A DNA stretch of 64,000 nucleotides from Setophaga petechia (lineage: Eukaryota > Chordata > Aves > Passeriformes > Parulidae), in assembly GCA_024362935.1 (NCBI GenBank), contig JANCRA010000025.1:6970936-7034935 (forward strand), in the 5' to 3' direction. This document shows, in pieces, positions 23,440 to 36,348 of this stretch; position 1 is the stretch's first letter, and each line of letters begins with the position of its first letter. A program made the translations under genes and the position numbers. The notes beneath the pieces were generated by a model, which ran no database searches, was not told the DNA's origin, and worked only from the letters and a program-made list of their open reading frames with translations.

Positions 23440-23585
23440 GCAGCATCTGGTAATCCATTTACCTTTCCCAGGATAAGAGCAACTACATCTACGCCATTCC
23501 TGATATCCACCTAATCTCTTGTTAAAGACTTCCAACAATCCCATCACCTTTCCCAGACACTTGCCTCCTGGCTTTACTTTTGCTT
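23440..23585 (-). mobile_element. Possible old CR1 fragment
   Basis: The plus strand carries the segment 'ttgttaaagacttccaacaa' followed by 'cccatcacctttccc', which resembles the reverse complement of a CR1 3' region in spacing and word content. It is diverged and the edges are uncertain. Confidence 0.4.
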
Positions 23586-26500
23586 TTGTCACAGATCTAC
23601 TTTGAACGTTGAATCTGAAGCGGAATCTTCCACAGCGAAAGACAAAAACAATATTTCTTTTCCTACCCACAATATTTCTTCTCCTACCCACAGAAAAAAA
23701 TGCATCTCTTCCTCTCTACAGGAGACTTCCATTTACCTACTTAATTCTTGTTCAGCCATCTCTTTGTCCTCTACAACCAAAAGAGGAGGGAAGAAATGAG
23801 GATTCCAGATAGGTCCCACCACAGAGCAAACTCTTTAGATGCCCTTGCATGACATGCATGGAGATGGGCAGTGATCTACAACAAGAAGTAGATATTGGAG
23901 GGGGGAAAGTATAGGAGACCCCAAATAACAGAGTGTTCCTTCAATGTTCCTCACACTGGAGGAGAAATACATTGAAAGAAAGAAAAAAATCTTCAATACT
24001 TTCTAGAAAGTGGAGTGGAAAATTGGCTAAAGGAGATTAAAAAATCTCTTCACAGGTACAAATCTATTTCAAGGGGTCATCTGCTGGCATATTCTCTATT
24101 GTGCTGCAGAGGAGCTGTGAGAGCTCAACATCAAAGGAGCTCTGTAAGCCCGTGCTCATAGCAGAGCATCCCTCAACAAAATTATTCCTGCAGATCATCA
24201 GCTGCAGAGGTGTTTTAAAAGCTCTGTGAATCAACACCCACCACTCTCCCAAAGACAACAGGCTCTTTCAAGTTCCCCTTGAAAAATATCAATACAGTAT
24301 AAAGGCTTGCTATAGAAACAGGAACAACAAGAAAGTTAAACTTCGCTAATTATTCTCCTCCAGATGGGCAAAGACATGGCATCTTTAAACAAACACATCT
24401 GAGCCACAAAATTTAAATATAATTACGTGGCCAAATCTGTCATTATTAAGGGAGAGTACTTCCTCAAAGTCAGGAGCAATTGCAGTGATTAAAGCCCATG
24501 TAACATTACCCATCTGCTGCAAAAAGCAGCACAGCATTCTGCAGCCTGTTTGACCTTGGGTGCAGAGCACCCACCCACCCCCACTAATTCTTCTGTGGCA
24601 TGAGCAGAAACATCAATTCAGAAACAGCAGCTGATTAATATTAAAAAGATGAACATGGTTTGACGACTAATGGCTTTTTTTCCATCAGAGACTTAGGGTT
24701 TTTATTTTATAGCATATATTTGAATGACCTAGGCAGCAAAAAAATGTCAAAGTACCTCATCTGTCTGTAAACCACAACTTTTAGGACCGAATTTTACACA
24801 TAATTGCTACTCATTACAACACACATGGTGATTCATGAATACAAATGCCCTCATAAAAGATTTGGTAAAGTAAATTTTACTGAAGGTTACTTGAATTTAT
24901 TTATGGTCAGTAAAAATACCTGTACTCAGGAAATGTGGTTGTAACAATGTAGTACTCTTCACTGTTCAATATAAATTGGTTTGAAACCCGATCTTGGCTT
25001 TTATAATCTACCCTTCTTTTTCTTCTAATACAGACCATAGGTTTCACACACTTATTTATACATATGTGTATGTATATATATCTTACAGTCAGCAGTAATA
25101 ATTTTCACGCTGACAGTTTTCTATCTTTTCCTTTAAGGGCTGCACAAAGAAGATTCTTGCTGCTCAGCATGCAGGACAAATACAGATGCAATACATGCCA
25201 TAAGAACACAGTGCAAGGACTGACTATTAATGCTGCAGTTCTCACACAGATTATTGAGGCATGTTGCCTATGGCTGCACAGCCTTAGAATCAAATCATTC
25301 CTTTGGGAATTGAATAAACACTGAGTATCATTAACTGCCTGCAATGCATCAAAATGGAAAAAAAAAAGCTATAAATTCTGTATTTGCTCAGGAAGTGAAA
25401 CATCAAGCAAGTTACGGGATTGTTTAGCAATGGGTATAAAAATTATGTTTAAATCTATTTTTTTCTACTCTCTTGTGCTCCCCCTTAAAACCACTGCTAT
25501 TTTCCTTTCACCATTTGTTTCTACTGGACTTTCACCCAGCTCACAATGGGTGTTAGTCTGATAGCAGAAACCTTCTGCTAAAACAGATCATTGGTACAAT
25601 AATAAAATACAGATAAAAGAACTGGGAACACCCACAAAAAAACCCTACAAACAGCCCTTCAGAAATCTAAAGATAAATCCACCTAAAGCACTGATCATTT
25701 TCTATAAACATCCTGTGGCATGGGGAGGACAGTGGCAAATATCAAGTAATCTTGATGATCATTATAGTATATCTGAGCAAAAGGACTCAGCAGCTCCGGG
25801 GGCTCAGCTGCAGCAAGAAAATGAAGGAGTTTTCTTGTCCTTGCTGAAGCTGTGCTCAAGGACCTTGATAAATGAAGGACTACTTTCTTTCCAGATTTAT
25901 GGAAATGTAGAAAAACACGTCCATGTGAAAAGTAGAGGGAAAACACTGAACTTCCGAGACATGTTCACCTAAGCCTCATCTATGTCAATATCAGTGTTTC
26001 CAAATTCTGAACTGAGCCTTCTCTCAAGCCTTCCAGCCTGTCAGTGACAGCTGGGTGAAATGGGGGTGCCAGACTGGCCCTGCTGGTGGCCCTGGCAGCT
26101 CGGTGGCCTGGGGGATGAGGGCAGTGTGACAGCTTGATCCAGCCCTCAGCCATGCCCCTGAGGTGCAAGGGCACCCATGGATAACAGGGGAGTGCTAGGC
26201 TGTAAATCTCCAGGGACTGCTCAGAAACTTCCTTGGCAGTGAAGGATTGCAGTCCAAAGCCTTAATGACTCCCTCTGCTTCCTACCCTCCCATCAGACCA
26301 CTGCTGATTGAAAGCTTAAGCTCCCTTTGTTTTTTTTCTAACTTATTTTTAATATAAAACACAACAAAACATTAGAGGATGGCTCCAAATTTATCAGTGC
26401 TCTTAAATTTTCTGAGTTCTTAAAGCTCTCAGCCACAGCCTCAACATGCCATCATTACTAATGAAATTCAGTACCAGTTTGAGCAAATAACTATTTACAT

Positions 26501-29045
26501 GCAAGTGTTTTAGTTCTGATTCTGTAGTATCCCCAATGGCCTGATATGGCACAACTGAACTCAGTAACACACTGCAAAAAGTGCAGCAGAATAATCCATC
26601 TAAAAATGACAGCCAACCTCAGGGAGAAAAAAACATCATCACACTTGAACCAGGTCAGAATTCAGACAAGCAACAGGAATAAGATGAAATTTATGAATTC
26701 TCCTTTGTTAACTGATCAATATATTCTATGCCATACCTACACAGTTGTGGACTATGGTCAGGTTTTTCATCACTGAAATATTGCTACCAGTGTCTACAGG
26801 GCAAACAATCCAGGCTGCAACAATTCCTTGGGCTCTTAATTATTATACTGAAGGTGAGTTTACCCAGCATATCAACCAGAGAATTGACTTGGCATCTTCC
26901 TGACCCTGTGTGCCTCCCTACAAATGTACGTATGGTTCATGGGATGCACAGCACACCTGCACCATGCTCTCTGGCAGGGCAATGTAGGACATGGCCAAAT
27001 ACAGGGCAGAATGGGAAAAAATCCCCCAAAGAGAACTTCTAGTGTAGTCACAGCTCTTGGTAATGCATTACCCCTTGTTTAATACTCTCTGCCTTTGATC
27101 ACATCAGAACTTCCAAAACAGGTATTTTTTCTTCAGCCTGTACAGTACCTCTTGTGAAAGACAGAAACAACAAGGAGAAATTAACCCTGCAGCCACCTCT
27201 ATCTGTTCTTTTCCCTTATCCTCCCTCAATTAATGGAGGGTCCTTAAGATCAAGTGGCCAAACTGCCCCAGTATGTGAAAATAAAGGGCCACCCACTGTA
27301 ATATTCCAGAGTAGGGTGGCCATTGCTGTGCAGCAGTTTGGAGTCTGCTGCAGGAGTGCTGTAGCTGCAGTAAGCACAGGGAAGAAAGCTGAACTGCTCT
27401 AGGAAAAGAAAATCCCCATGACAAATCAGAGACATTGATTATGCACCTTGAGAGGTACCTAGTCAAAATCCTTGCATTTCCATAAAGGAAGGAATTCTTT
27501 CAATGTGCAGTTCAAAGCTTCAAGTTTAAGCTAAAAATCCATTTCTGGCCTCAGTCCTCAGAAAGTGGGAACCATCACTTCCCCCGAGGACCTTCCCAGC
27601 TATCATCACTAAATGGGAAGCTTTTGAAGACAGCTCTCACAGAGCAACAAAAGGATAAGATATGAGCCTTTGAATCCTAAATGATTCCACACCACACTCT
27701 TGAGTCCCTCCGAGATCAGCTGAGGTTCAGGAGCAGCTAGACAGAATGCAGATGTGCTCTTGTTAATTGGCCCAGCACACTATGGTATCACAACCCCTTC
27801 CAGCAGGACCATTTTTGTAAAGAAATGCAGCATAAAGCCTGACTGTTTTCCTCAGTCCGTCCCATTAAGGGATCGGAGCTGCTGTTCTGGCTTTCATTTT
27901 CTTTTTTCTCATTCTCTCAGGGATGTGTTTGGGCAACCCAGAGAAATTCCAGTAAACCTTTTCTTAAATCTAAACATTGTACTGAAAGCTTTTCCTGCCC
28001 TGATTTGTACTGCACACAGTAATAAAAACCTGCCACCCTGTCAAACATCACCCCAATTCCACTTTTGCTCTCACTACCATTGCTGCCACAAGGAAAGGAC
28101 CATTTCTGGTCTTTTTTCTTCCCACTAAGGACTGTAAAAATGGTTTCTTCTTTTGCCCCTCCAACCTTTACTTCTTAGCATTTTTTCAACAGAGGCATCA
28201 GTGTGCTGAACTTGCATCAAATACTAATTTCTCCCCAATATCTGACATTTGGGTTAAATGGGTGTTTAGTGGAAAACATTCAAATAATGTTTAATAGCTA
28301 AATTCAAAGTTGCAAGGAAACAAAAAAGGATTGCTACTCTTGCAAGCTGATCCTTTGCCAAACCTGATCAACAAAATGCATTCATTTCTCAATCTTAACA
28401 AATGTTTTAAGCTGTTTATTCATTTGCTAAAACAGAAGAAAATATAATGCCCTAATAATAAAGACCAATAGCAACAGTCTCTGTCACTGTTGTCTGTCTC
28501 ATGGGCAGAGACACAAACCAGTCTCTAATAATCTTAGTGAGCCTCAGGATATCTTGTGGCAATCAAATGCCTTTTATTTTTTCAATTAAAATTTTCTCCC
28601 AAGTTCTCCCTTCATTTTAAGATCATGGGTGAGAATACACATTTTTAACATATACCAGCCAGTGTGTGTTAATCAACCAACATTAAAAGCATACAATGGA
28701 AACAGTCAATCATAATATCATATATATGACATATGATAGATAGCCTCTTATATATATTATAATAGGGTTGGGTTTTTTTACAAGGTCCTGAATGTTTGCT
28801 TCAGATGAAGGGTAATAAATCAAAACTAGTCAGAACTTGACTAATCACAAACAAATCTTATTTTCCCTTTATTATAGAGCTCCCTTCACGCATTTTGCTT
28901 AAGTGTAACCAACTATGGTAAGAGATACTCCATGCCACAAGCCCCAGCATCATCCCCTTCTACACAGAAATCCTAAGTCTGACCCAAAACCGGGACAATC
29001 AGGAGAGGAATTCAAATAGGAAGCTTTCACACACTGTTGTTGCCC

Positions 29046-29320
29046 TGTTCTTTTAAGTTTTCTATGTTTGCATTTTTGTAATGGAGTTTCTCATGCACTT
29101 TTCATGTAAATAATGATTGTTTTGCATTCCTTTCTGGAGGGGGAGAGAATTGATGGACAGTTGGTTTGACCAGTGTGGTTGGAGAGGTGGCAATTTCATC
29201 CTCCAATCCATGGTCACTTTTGGAATTCTATAAATATCAGAGTTGGGAAATAAACTACCCCTTTTTTGCCTTAAACATCTCAGAGTGCGAGTGTCGTTCA
29301 GTTCGTGACGTATTGCGACA
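29046..29320 (+). mobile_element. LTR, group B, copy 2, with TATA box and polyadenylation signal
   Basis: This copy is homologous to 21366-21640. It begins tgttcttttaag, has a TATA-like box (ctataaatat, about 29228) and an AATAAA signal (about 29249), and ends near tattgcgaca. It is immediately followed at 29321-29373 by an inverted copy of the family's 5' end. It is antisense to BICD1. Confidence 0.8.
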
Positions 29321-29373
29321 TCTGGATTACAAAAATGTAAACATCAGAAAGCTTAGAAGAACTTAGAAGAACA
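29321..29373 (-). mobile_element. Inverted copy of the group B LTR 5' end
   Basis: The reverse complement of 29332-29373 matches 21366-21407 (the start of the other group B LTR) at about 40 of 42 positions, including the doubled gttcttctaa unit. It directly abuts the plus-strand LTR end, so this copy is bounded by inverted repeats. Confidence 0.8.
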
Positions 29374-32300
29374 GGGTGACACCCTGCCAGTTTGGTGAGC
29401 TTTGAACAGGATCCCGTGTTTGTGATGAGTGCAGGACTGGAAGGGAAGGATAAAGAGGGCAGCAGGTCTCAAAGCCTACACCAGCCTGGGCACAGCAACT
29501 TTCCTGCACTGGCCCAAAGGTCAGGTACCAACTCTGTGCCAGGCTCTGCACAAACCCTGAGGGCTTCTCCCAGCCCTGGCCAGTGGCTCAGAGATGGCCC
29601 CACTGGTGGCAGTGCCATTTATTTCATCACCACAACACCGGTGCTGAGTGTGAATCACACTGATAAGGACAGTCAAGGCTCTGGACAAAGCTCAGCATAA
29701 CTCTTTGAAAACACTGAAATGCCACAATACTTGTTTCAGACAGGAACTCTTCTTTGTTTTCCAAGGTGAAAGGGGACGGTTTTATATGAGGCAGCTTCCA
29801 TTAGTATGGGCTTTCACAGGAGAACAAAAGCCAATGAGGCAACTTTTCCTGCCCCGAATCTCAATTAGAAACTTGGATTTAGCATGGGTACACAGCTTTG
29901 GAAGTAAATGGGAAATGGAACAGAAGAGTTTATGTAGAAGGGATTACTTAAAGTGAAAAAAAACCTTTCTTTAAAGAAAAAAATCAGTTGTAATAACCTG
30001 TAATTGAATAACAAACCAAAAAACCATGGGAGATTCTTTAAATACTCCATCAGGGAAAGTGCTGAGTGTTGCTAGGGATTTCCATGTTTATGCACATAAA
30101 ATACATGTTAAAGAGAGTTGCTACATGACAGAGTCTAGGTCCTCTTTTGCAATACATAAAGAAGAAAAAAACAGATTGATACTAGCTCTGTCAAAACCTC
30201 TTCAGTATTAGGAACACTGGAAAGAAGATTACAATTTTTGAATTTTGGGTGGGGTAAGCAGCACACTTCAGTTAGTGTTAGGGGTACAAGAATCCCAGGA
30301 ATTTCTGAGTTTTAGGATGCAACCAGCATCCTCTTCATCCAAGCTTCCTCCCTTATCTCACATAGATCACCAAGTGTCAAAGAAACCAAAAAATGTAAGA
30401 GGGCAGCCAGTTACTAAAAATAGAGATCTGAGCCTCAGTGCTTCAACATCCCATTACAGGAAAAAAATCACCTCATTAAAACAAAGCTGTACAAATTAAA
30501 CATCTTAAATTAAAACACTTTCAAAACAGTACAGATTTTCTATTAGCAATCAAAGAATGCATGCATTTATACAGAGGTGGGAAATTCACAAAACATGTCC
30601 TGATTAAAAAAAAAATAATATTATTTCAAACAGAATTTATTTCCACAGTATTTTATCCCTCATATGAATAAGATAAGTGTGTGCTATAGGAACAGATTGG
30701 TAAAATTATCTCACCAAGTAGGCAGGGAGCTGAACAGATGGCAGCACCAGGCATCACTAGACCTCACTTATAGACATGATCTTTATCACTTCCATAAGAT
30801 TAGAAAATTACTCTCCTATGAAATACAACATTCTGAGGGTGAGGCAGAAATATATTTTGTTTTCTGTGGAATCAAAGATTATGAACTGTCCACCACGATA
30901 ATGTTAGTGGTTCTAAAAGGAAATCCCATACAGAGACAGCTCATTTCTGCTAATTTGTCTGCTGGTAGCGACTTTGAGTTTGGTTTCTTTGTAGGCAGGG
31001 TGCTCTTTTGGAGAAGATTATCTTGAACTGCACATACACCCTCATCTTACCCATAAAAAAGACAGGTTTAGAGCATGCCCAGCCACAACACGTGTGGCAG
31101 CATTCACAGGGAGCAAATCTCTTAGTCCCAGAAGGGAAACCATGGCTGGTTTGGGCACTTTTTGAATCTATAAAATTGCTTCTCTCTCCAACCAAAGCAC
31201 TTTTTCCCACTGTGTGTTTCATACAAAGCTTCCTTCTTCCCGCCTGTTTATCCCATCCTGCCATATGTTGCAAAGGAGAAGGGTTTTAATTACAGCAGTT
31301 TCTGAAGCACATCCCTGCCTACAAAGCACTGCAGAGCCTTTTCAGAAAAAAAAAAAAAATTGGTTTTATCATTATTATCAGCTAAAAACTCCATTTGTGA
31401 GCTCTAAATGAAGCGTTGCACACAAGATGACAAAAAAATTAATTCAGTTCTACAGAATGGAAAAGAGAAACACTGAGGGTTTGTGTGGTTGTATTTTCCT
31501 TTGACTTAGCAAGCCATCATGAAAATTGTTAAACAGCAACACAGAGCAATTTTCAGTAGCAATTTTCAAACAACGAGCAAACATATGCTAGATATGGTTC
31601 AGCTGATGCCAAAGAGGAAGGGATAAAAAAGCACAAACACCTAAAGTCTCAAAAACTTATCCCTCACATAAACAATAGAAAAGTAGAAGTCAAATAAGAC
31701 CACAGACTGCAGCAGAGCTTCTCAAGTCTGGTCTGGCACCAAGATGCTTCCTCTAGCCAGCTGGCTGTACCTTAAAGGAAAAAACACCTTCTGGGGTAAC
31801 TCTCACAATGTAAGGAGGCTGGAAATGTTTTCTGTGCTGCAGAACTTTAGACCAGTGCAAATCTTGCATTGATTTTTTGACAGTAACTGTGAGGTTTAAC
31901 CCCTTGAATCAGGGGAAGTGCACAAAGCTGAGGGATGGTGATTTTTCTGTAATGGCACAGTGCTGGAGGGCATGACCACTGCATTCCCAGAAAAAAGAGA
32001 TTCTTAAGGAAGTTGAAGATGCAGTACATGCCCAAGTTTGCCTTCGGGCTATTTCTACACCAAAAATAGTTGAAATGCACTTATCTGACCTGCATAGGGC
32101 ATGAAATTATTAAAAGTATAAGGCTGTAAAATACACTGAAAGTCAATAATGCATAGGTAAAGAAAGGAAGAGAGCATCCTTCTGGGTGGGGATGCACAGA
32201 ATAAATTGAATCCACAAGAGAAGACACATCTATAGTTCTCCCTTTACTCAGAAACAACAGCAAGTGACATCTGCAAATGCCATTTCCTGGCTAAAAAATA

Positions 32301-35300
32301 CCTGGAATCAGCTTTAAAAGTTGTTTGTTTTTTCCATTAGCTCCCCCTAAAACACCAGCTCCAATCCTACTCACCTTACACAGGAGCAACCTTGACAAAC
32401 AAACCAAAGTCTAGCATCCCATCAGTCCAGAGACAAGGCCCAGACACAACCTCGTCATGTTCATTATCTTCATCAGCAAAGATGCTCTGTTAGTGTTTTT
32501 GGTTTTATTTCATATCCATGTCACCTCGTAAGTCAACTGCTGCTCTCCTTATCCACTCCCAGAAAAGCCACAGGAAATTTATCCATCTCCTCTGGGAGAA
32601 AAATTCTCTTCAAATAAGCCCCAGGTGCTGCCAGGCAGCCACTCAACAGCACAGGAAACCTCTGCTAGCACCACATTTCTGGAGGTCAGTGCCCTCTGAA
32701 AGCCCAGCCATGCACGAGGGAGCTCAGCACACCCAGCCACATCTCCACCATCACAGGTAAACCTCCCAGGACAGCCACATCTTAAATCTGGCTGGACTAA
32801 AGGGGTGAGACATGGCTTGGACTGTGTGACAATGATATGTGATGAACAATTTCCTTTACAGGCAGCTTGAGGCCTATTTTGAGAAAAATTAAGTAGGTAA
32901 GTACAGAGAAAATGCTCACCTTGGGAAAACCATTTCTGCTGTTTAAAAATTTGCTTATTCTTTATCTAGCTGCAGAAGTTCTTGAAAGAAATTATATTTT
33001 TATCTTTCAGCAAAGCCTCTCTCTCTAAAGTATGTGAAAATTCTGGATACTGGTACTGCAGTGGACTTGCTGTTCAGCTGGCCCAATGCATGAACACCAC
33101 ACACATGAGCAGGAGCTGCAGCACAGGAGGAGAGCTGAGGGTGACAGACACTTCATATTGCACATGCACTTTGCTGATGGGTCAAATTACTGCTTCAGTG
33201 CTTATTGATATTTTCTAAATGAAAAGTAGTTAATCCTCTGTAAAAAAAAAATGCTAATTTTTTAAGTCTGTCTTCTGGAGAACAAAAAAGTGCTTCCTAA
33301 AACCAGAATCAAAATGTCTACTTCATACACAACCTCTCTCAGACCAAATTAATTTTCCTCACTCTTGATGGAACAATAATAGGCTACCAAGGCTGTGCAA
33401 TAATACCCCACATGATAAATTGAAAATTACAGCAAGAAAAAAAAAAATCACAATCTAGCTGGAGAATATCCTCGCTGAAAAAAGAGGTTCCATCTTTGTA
33501 TTCATGAGAGAAGGCAGCAATAAATCATGTTTAGAAGTTAACCCCAATCATGCTGAAATAATGGAAGTCTCTAATGGATTACAGACAGGACATGGAAAGA
33601 GAAAGCCAGAAGAGGAGAAGGCACATGGCTCCTCACCCCAGCAGACCCTGAATTATGTGCTTCAGTGGAGGAAGTGACATGTGTGTATTTTACTTTACTG
33701 TTGTTTTCACAACCCATTTTACCATCCCATTGAATTACACCTTTATAGGGCCTGAACTGTTTTTCAGCTGCAGCACTAGATTTAAAAATAACAAGACCTT
33801 CCAGCCCTCAGATGGGAATGATGCTTGGAGCTGCCCCCACTATTACAAGGCACAGCTAAGAGAAGTGATTCCCTCATAAAACTCAGTATTAAAAAAAAGC
33901 CTGTTAAAGAAAAATGCTTGAACACATGGTACAAAAACTGACAGTGGTTTTAGGTTTCAGTAATAAGACAAGTTTTGCAAGATGGTGTAGCTCACAAGCT
34001 TTGCTGCAGTGTTGGACAGAAAAGAAATAGTCATGGCTCAATTTCCTTACGCAGGGGCATGTAATAAAGAAGAAACCAGCCTATTTTGGTTTTAATGTCC
34101 TGGAACTGCTTACAACCCCTGAGGAAGAGGTCAGTGCAATATGATACAAAAAACAGAATGATAAACCAGACTTTGAATTTGCTTCTTGACAGAAAGAAAG
34201 ATTACTGCTCCAGCTCACTCTGAGTTATTGCCAAGATTTTTAATGAAATGACAACAGGGATGAAAATTTCCAATACATTTGCAACCTTGCAAAGGAGTTT
34301 TCCAGTTGCAGTCAAAACATTTTTTGCTAACTATTCTGTCTTTAAACGGGTGATCATGGCTCTTTCTGCCTCAAGGCACAGAGTTACAGAGGCTGTAGCA
34401 GTTGTTCTGACTGTGCCAAGAATCAGTATTTTTGATATTTCTGAATGCAGCTAAGAACAAAAATATAGACTGTGGTAGGGTAACTCAGTATTTCACTTTG
34501 CAACATGCAATTAGTGGGCATGAAAAGGAAATATGATTCCCCAAAGTATATAGTAAAAGAATGATTAATTTACATAAATGCTGCTGAAGCTGAGCTGATG
34601 GTGGATTTGCCTTGCCTTTCAGATAGCTGCAGTGAGAAGCTGGGTAATAGCATGCACTGAATTCCTGAAAATTGGATCTTAGCACACCCAGGCAATGCAC
34701 AGCCTGAGCTCAGCACAAGGCAGGTGGTGCAGCTGCCCTGTGTTAGAGCTGCCCACAGAATAAGAGTTCATTACTCTTGATAACATGCTAAAAAGGGGAG
34801 GTTTTCTTAAACAGAAACATCCCCAAGGATGTGCATTTCTCATTTTAAGTTTAAAGACTCACCGAGTTTTATTTTTCATTTCTAATAATCTACAATTTTT
34901 CACTTTTTGAACTTCAAAATATGTATGGTCATTACTTCTTTCCCTTGAAAATGTTAATACAATTTCAAGTGGACTAACAATACTGAAATATTTTTAAATT
35001 CTATTAGCAATTTAGGATTAAATTTCTCTTATAGCCAGTGAAGTGATTTATTTTAAAACAGAGTAATTGCAGTTATGAGACTGGCATAAAGCTCCATCTC
35101 ACAACAGATTTGTTTGGAAGAAATTAGGTAGGTTAAGAGGAAGAAAGAGTAAGTCAAATTTTAGAGGGCAAGAAAAGTGGCAATGCAAAACTCATAATTG
35201 GCTTTTTTAAAGTATTTATGATGGGTAAAAACAAAATTGCAAACAGAATACATGAAAGCATTCAATAGGGTGATTTCAAATCACCACTGACATTTATAGA

Positions 35301-35892
35301 GCACTGGCAAACCAAGTTGCATAAAAAACAGCTGTACATCCTAGCCTCCAAAATTCAAATATTCTGATAATGACTCAAAGATCTTCAATAAAATTAATCC
35401 CAAGAACATACCAATCATATAAATATACATCTCTAGCTATGTCTTATCTGCTTAGCAACTTACTGTGCAGTAAAATGGCAGTGGGATTTGCTGCCAAAAT
35501 AAGGTCAGCTCGAGCTCTACAAAGTGCCTATGAACATCTTGCAAAGGGGTCTGCAGATTCAGTGCTTCTTCCTCACTGCCTTTCTCTCTTGGATAACAAA
35601 CCAAGGATATAATTTTCATCTCAGTTTTGTGGAACACACTGATGGAGTGAGCACACCAGCAGAGTGACTTGACATAGACCAAAATATCAAGTTTTCCCTT
35701 TAACATATTCCCATTTCTTTGACAACCAACCCCCATCCATAGCTATTTCTTGAATTTTTTATTCTTTCTTCCCTGCTTTTCTCATGCATCTCTGTGTGCC
35801 CTGTTATAGATGGATAATGAGATGATTGGCTCTCACAATTAAAAGATCACTATTGTGTGAATATTAAGAAAAGCTTTAGGGATGTACAGTTA

Positions 35893-36348
35893 TGTTATTG
35901 CAGTTTAGATGTCCTCTGTTCTCCCCACAGTTCCCTTTCCCCCTGTATTGTTGCCATCAGACAGCCTGGGCTGTCTAGGACAGGTACAAAGGAGGCTGCA
36001 CAGGTGTCCCTGGCATGGGGCAGTGGGGAATGGAAAAGCTTGGGGGTGCTTAGGGGGTGCAGGATGGCAACACCTGACCTCCAGTCCAGTTACAAGCAAG
36101 CAGCTTCCAGTGATAAATGGCAAAGAAGAGCTGACTGACAGACTCTGGGAAGGGCCAGGGCTGGCTGATGGAACCCCAGGGGTATAAAAGACTGAGCAGC
36201 CATCTTCATTCAAGATGAACTGGCACATGTGTTTTGCACGAGGGCGGTTCCCAGCACTGCAGCTTTTTCTTTATGTAGTCCTTTGTTGTATTTTGTTAAG
36301 GTTTCATAAACCTTTTAAAATTTTCAAAGTGAGCAGTTGTTTCTCACA
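35893..36348 (+). mobile_element. LTR, group D, with TATA box
   Basis: This LTR is about 455 bp. It has an internal GC-rich half (gcatggggcagtgggg, acacctgacctccagtcc), a strong TATAAAAG box at 36183-36190, and a 3' end of 'ttttgttaaggttt', 'ccttttaaaattttc' and 'gtttctcaca'. The start (tgttattg) is inferred. No target duplication was found. It is a potential antisense promoter within BICD1. Confidence 0.78.

Noticed and set aside
29374..29700. Retroviral internal region following the LTR at 29046
   Set aside because: No primer-binding site or gag-like frame could be recognised; the G+C-rich stretch stays unassigned.
32518..32760. Plus-strand 80-codon frame ending close to a CAG|GTAAAC donor-like site
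   Set aside because: No acceptor or homology supports an exon; donor-like words are common.
35905..36228. Open frames on both strands around 36 kb
   Set aside because: They lie inside the group D LTR and are not coding.
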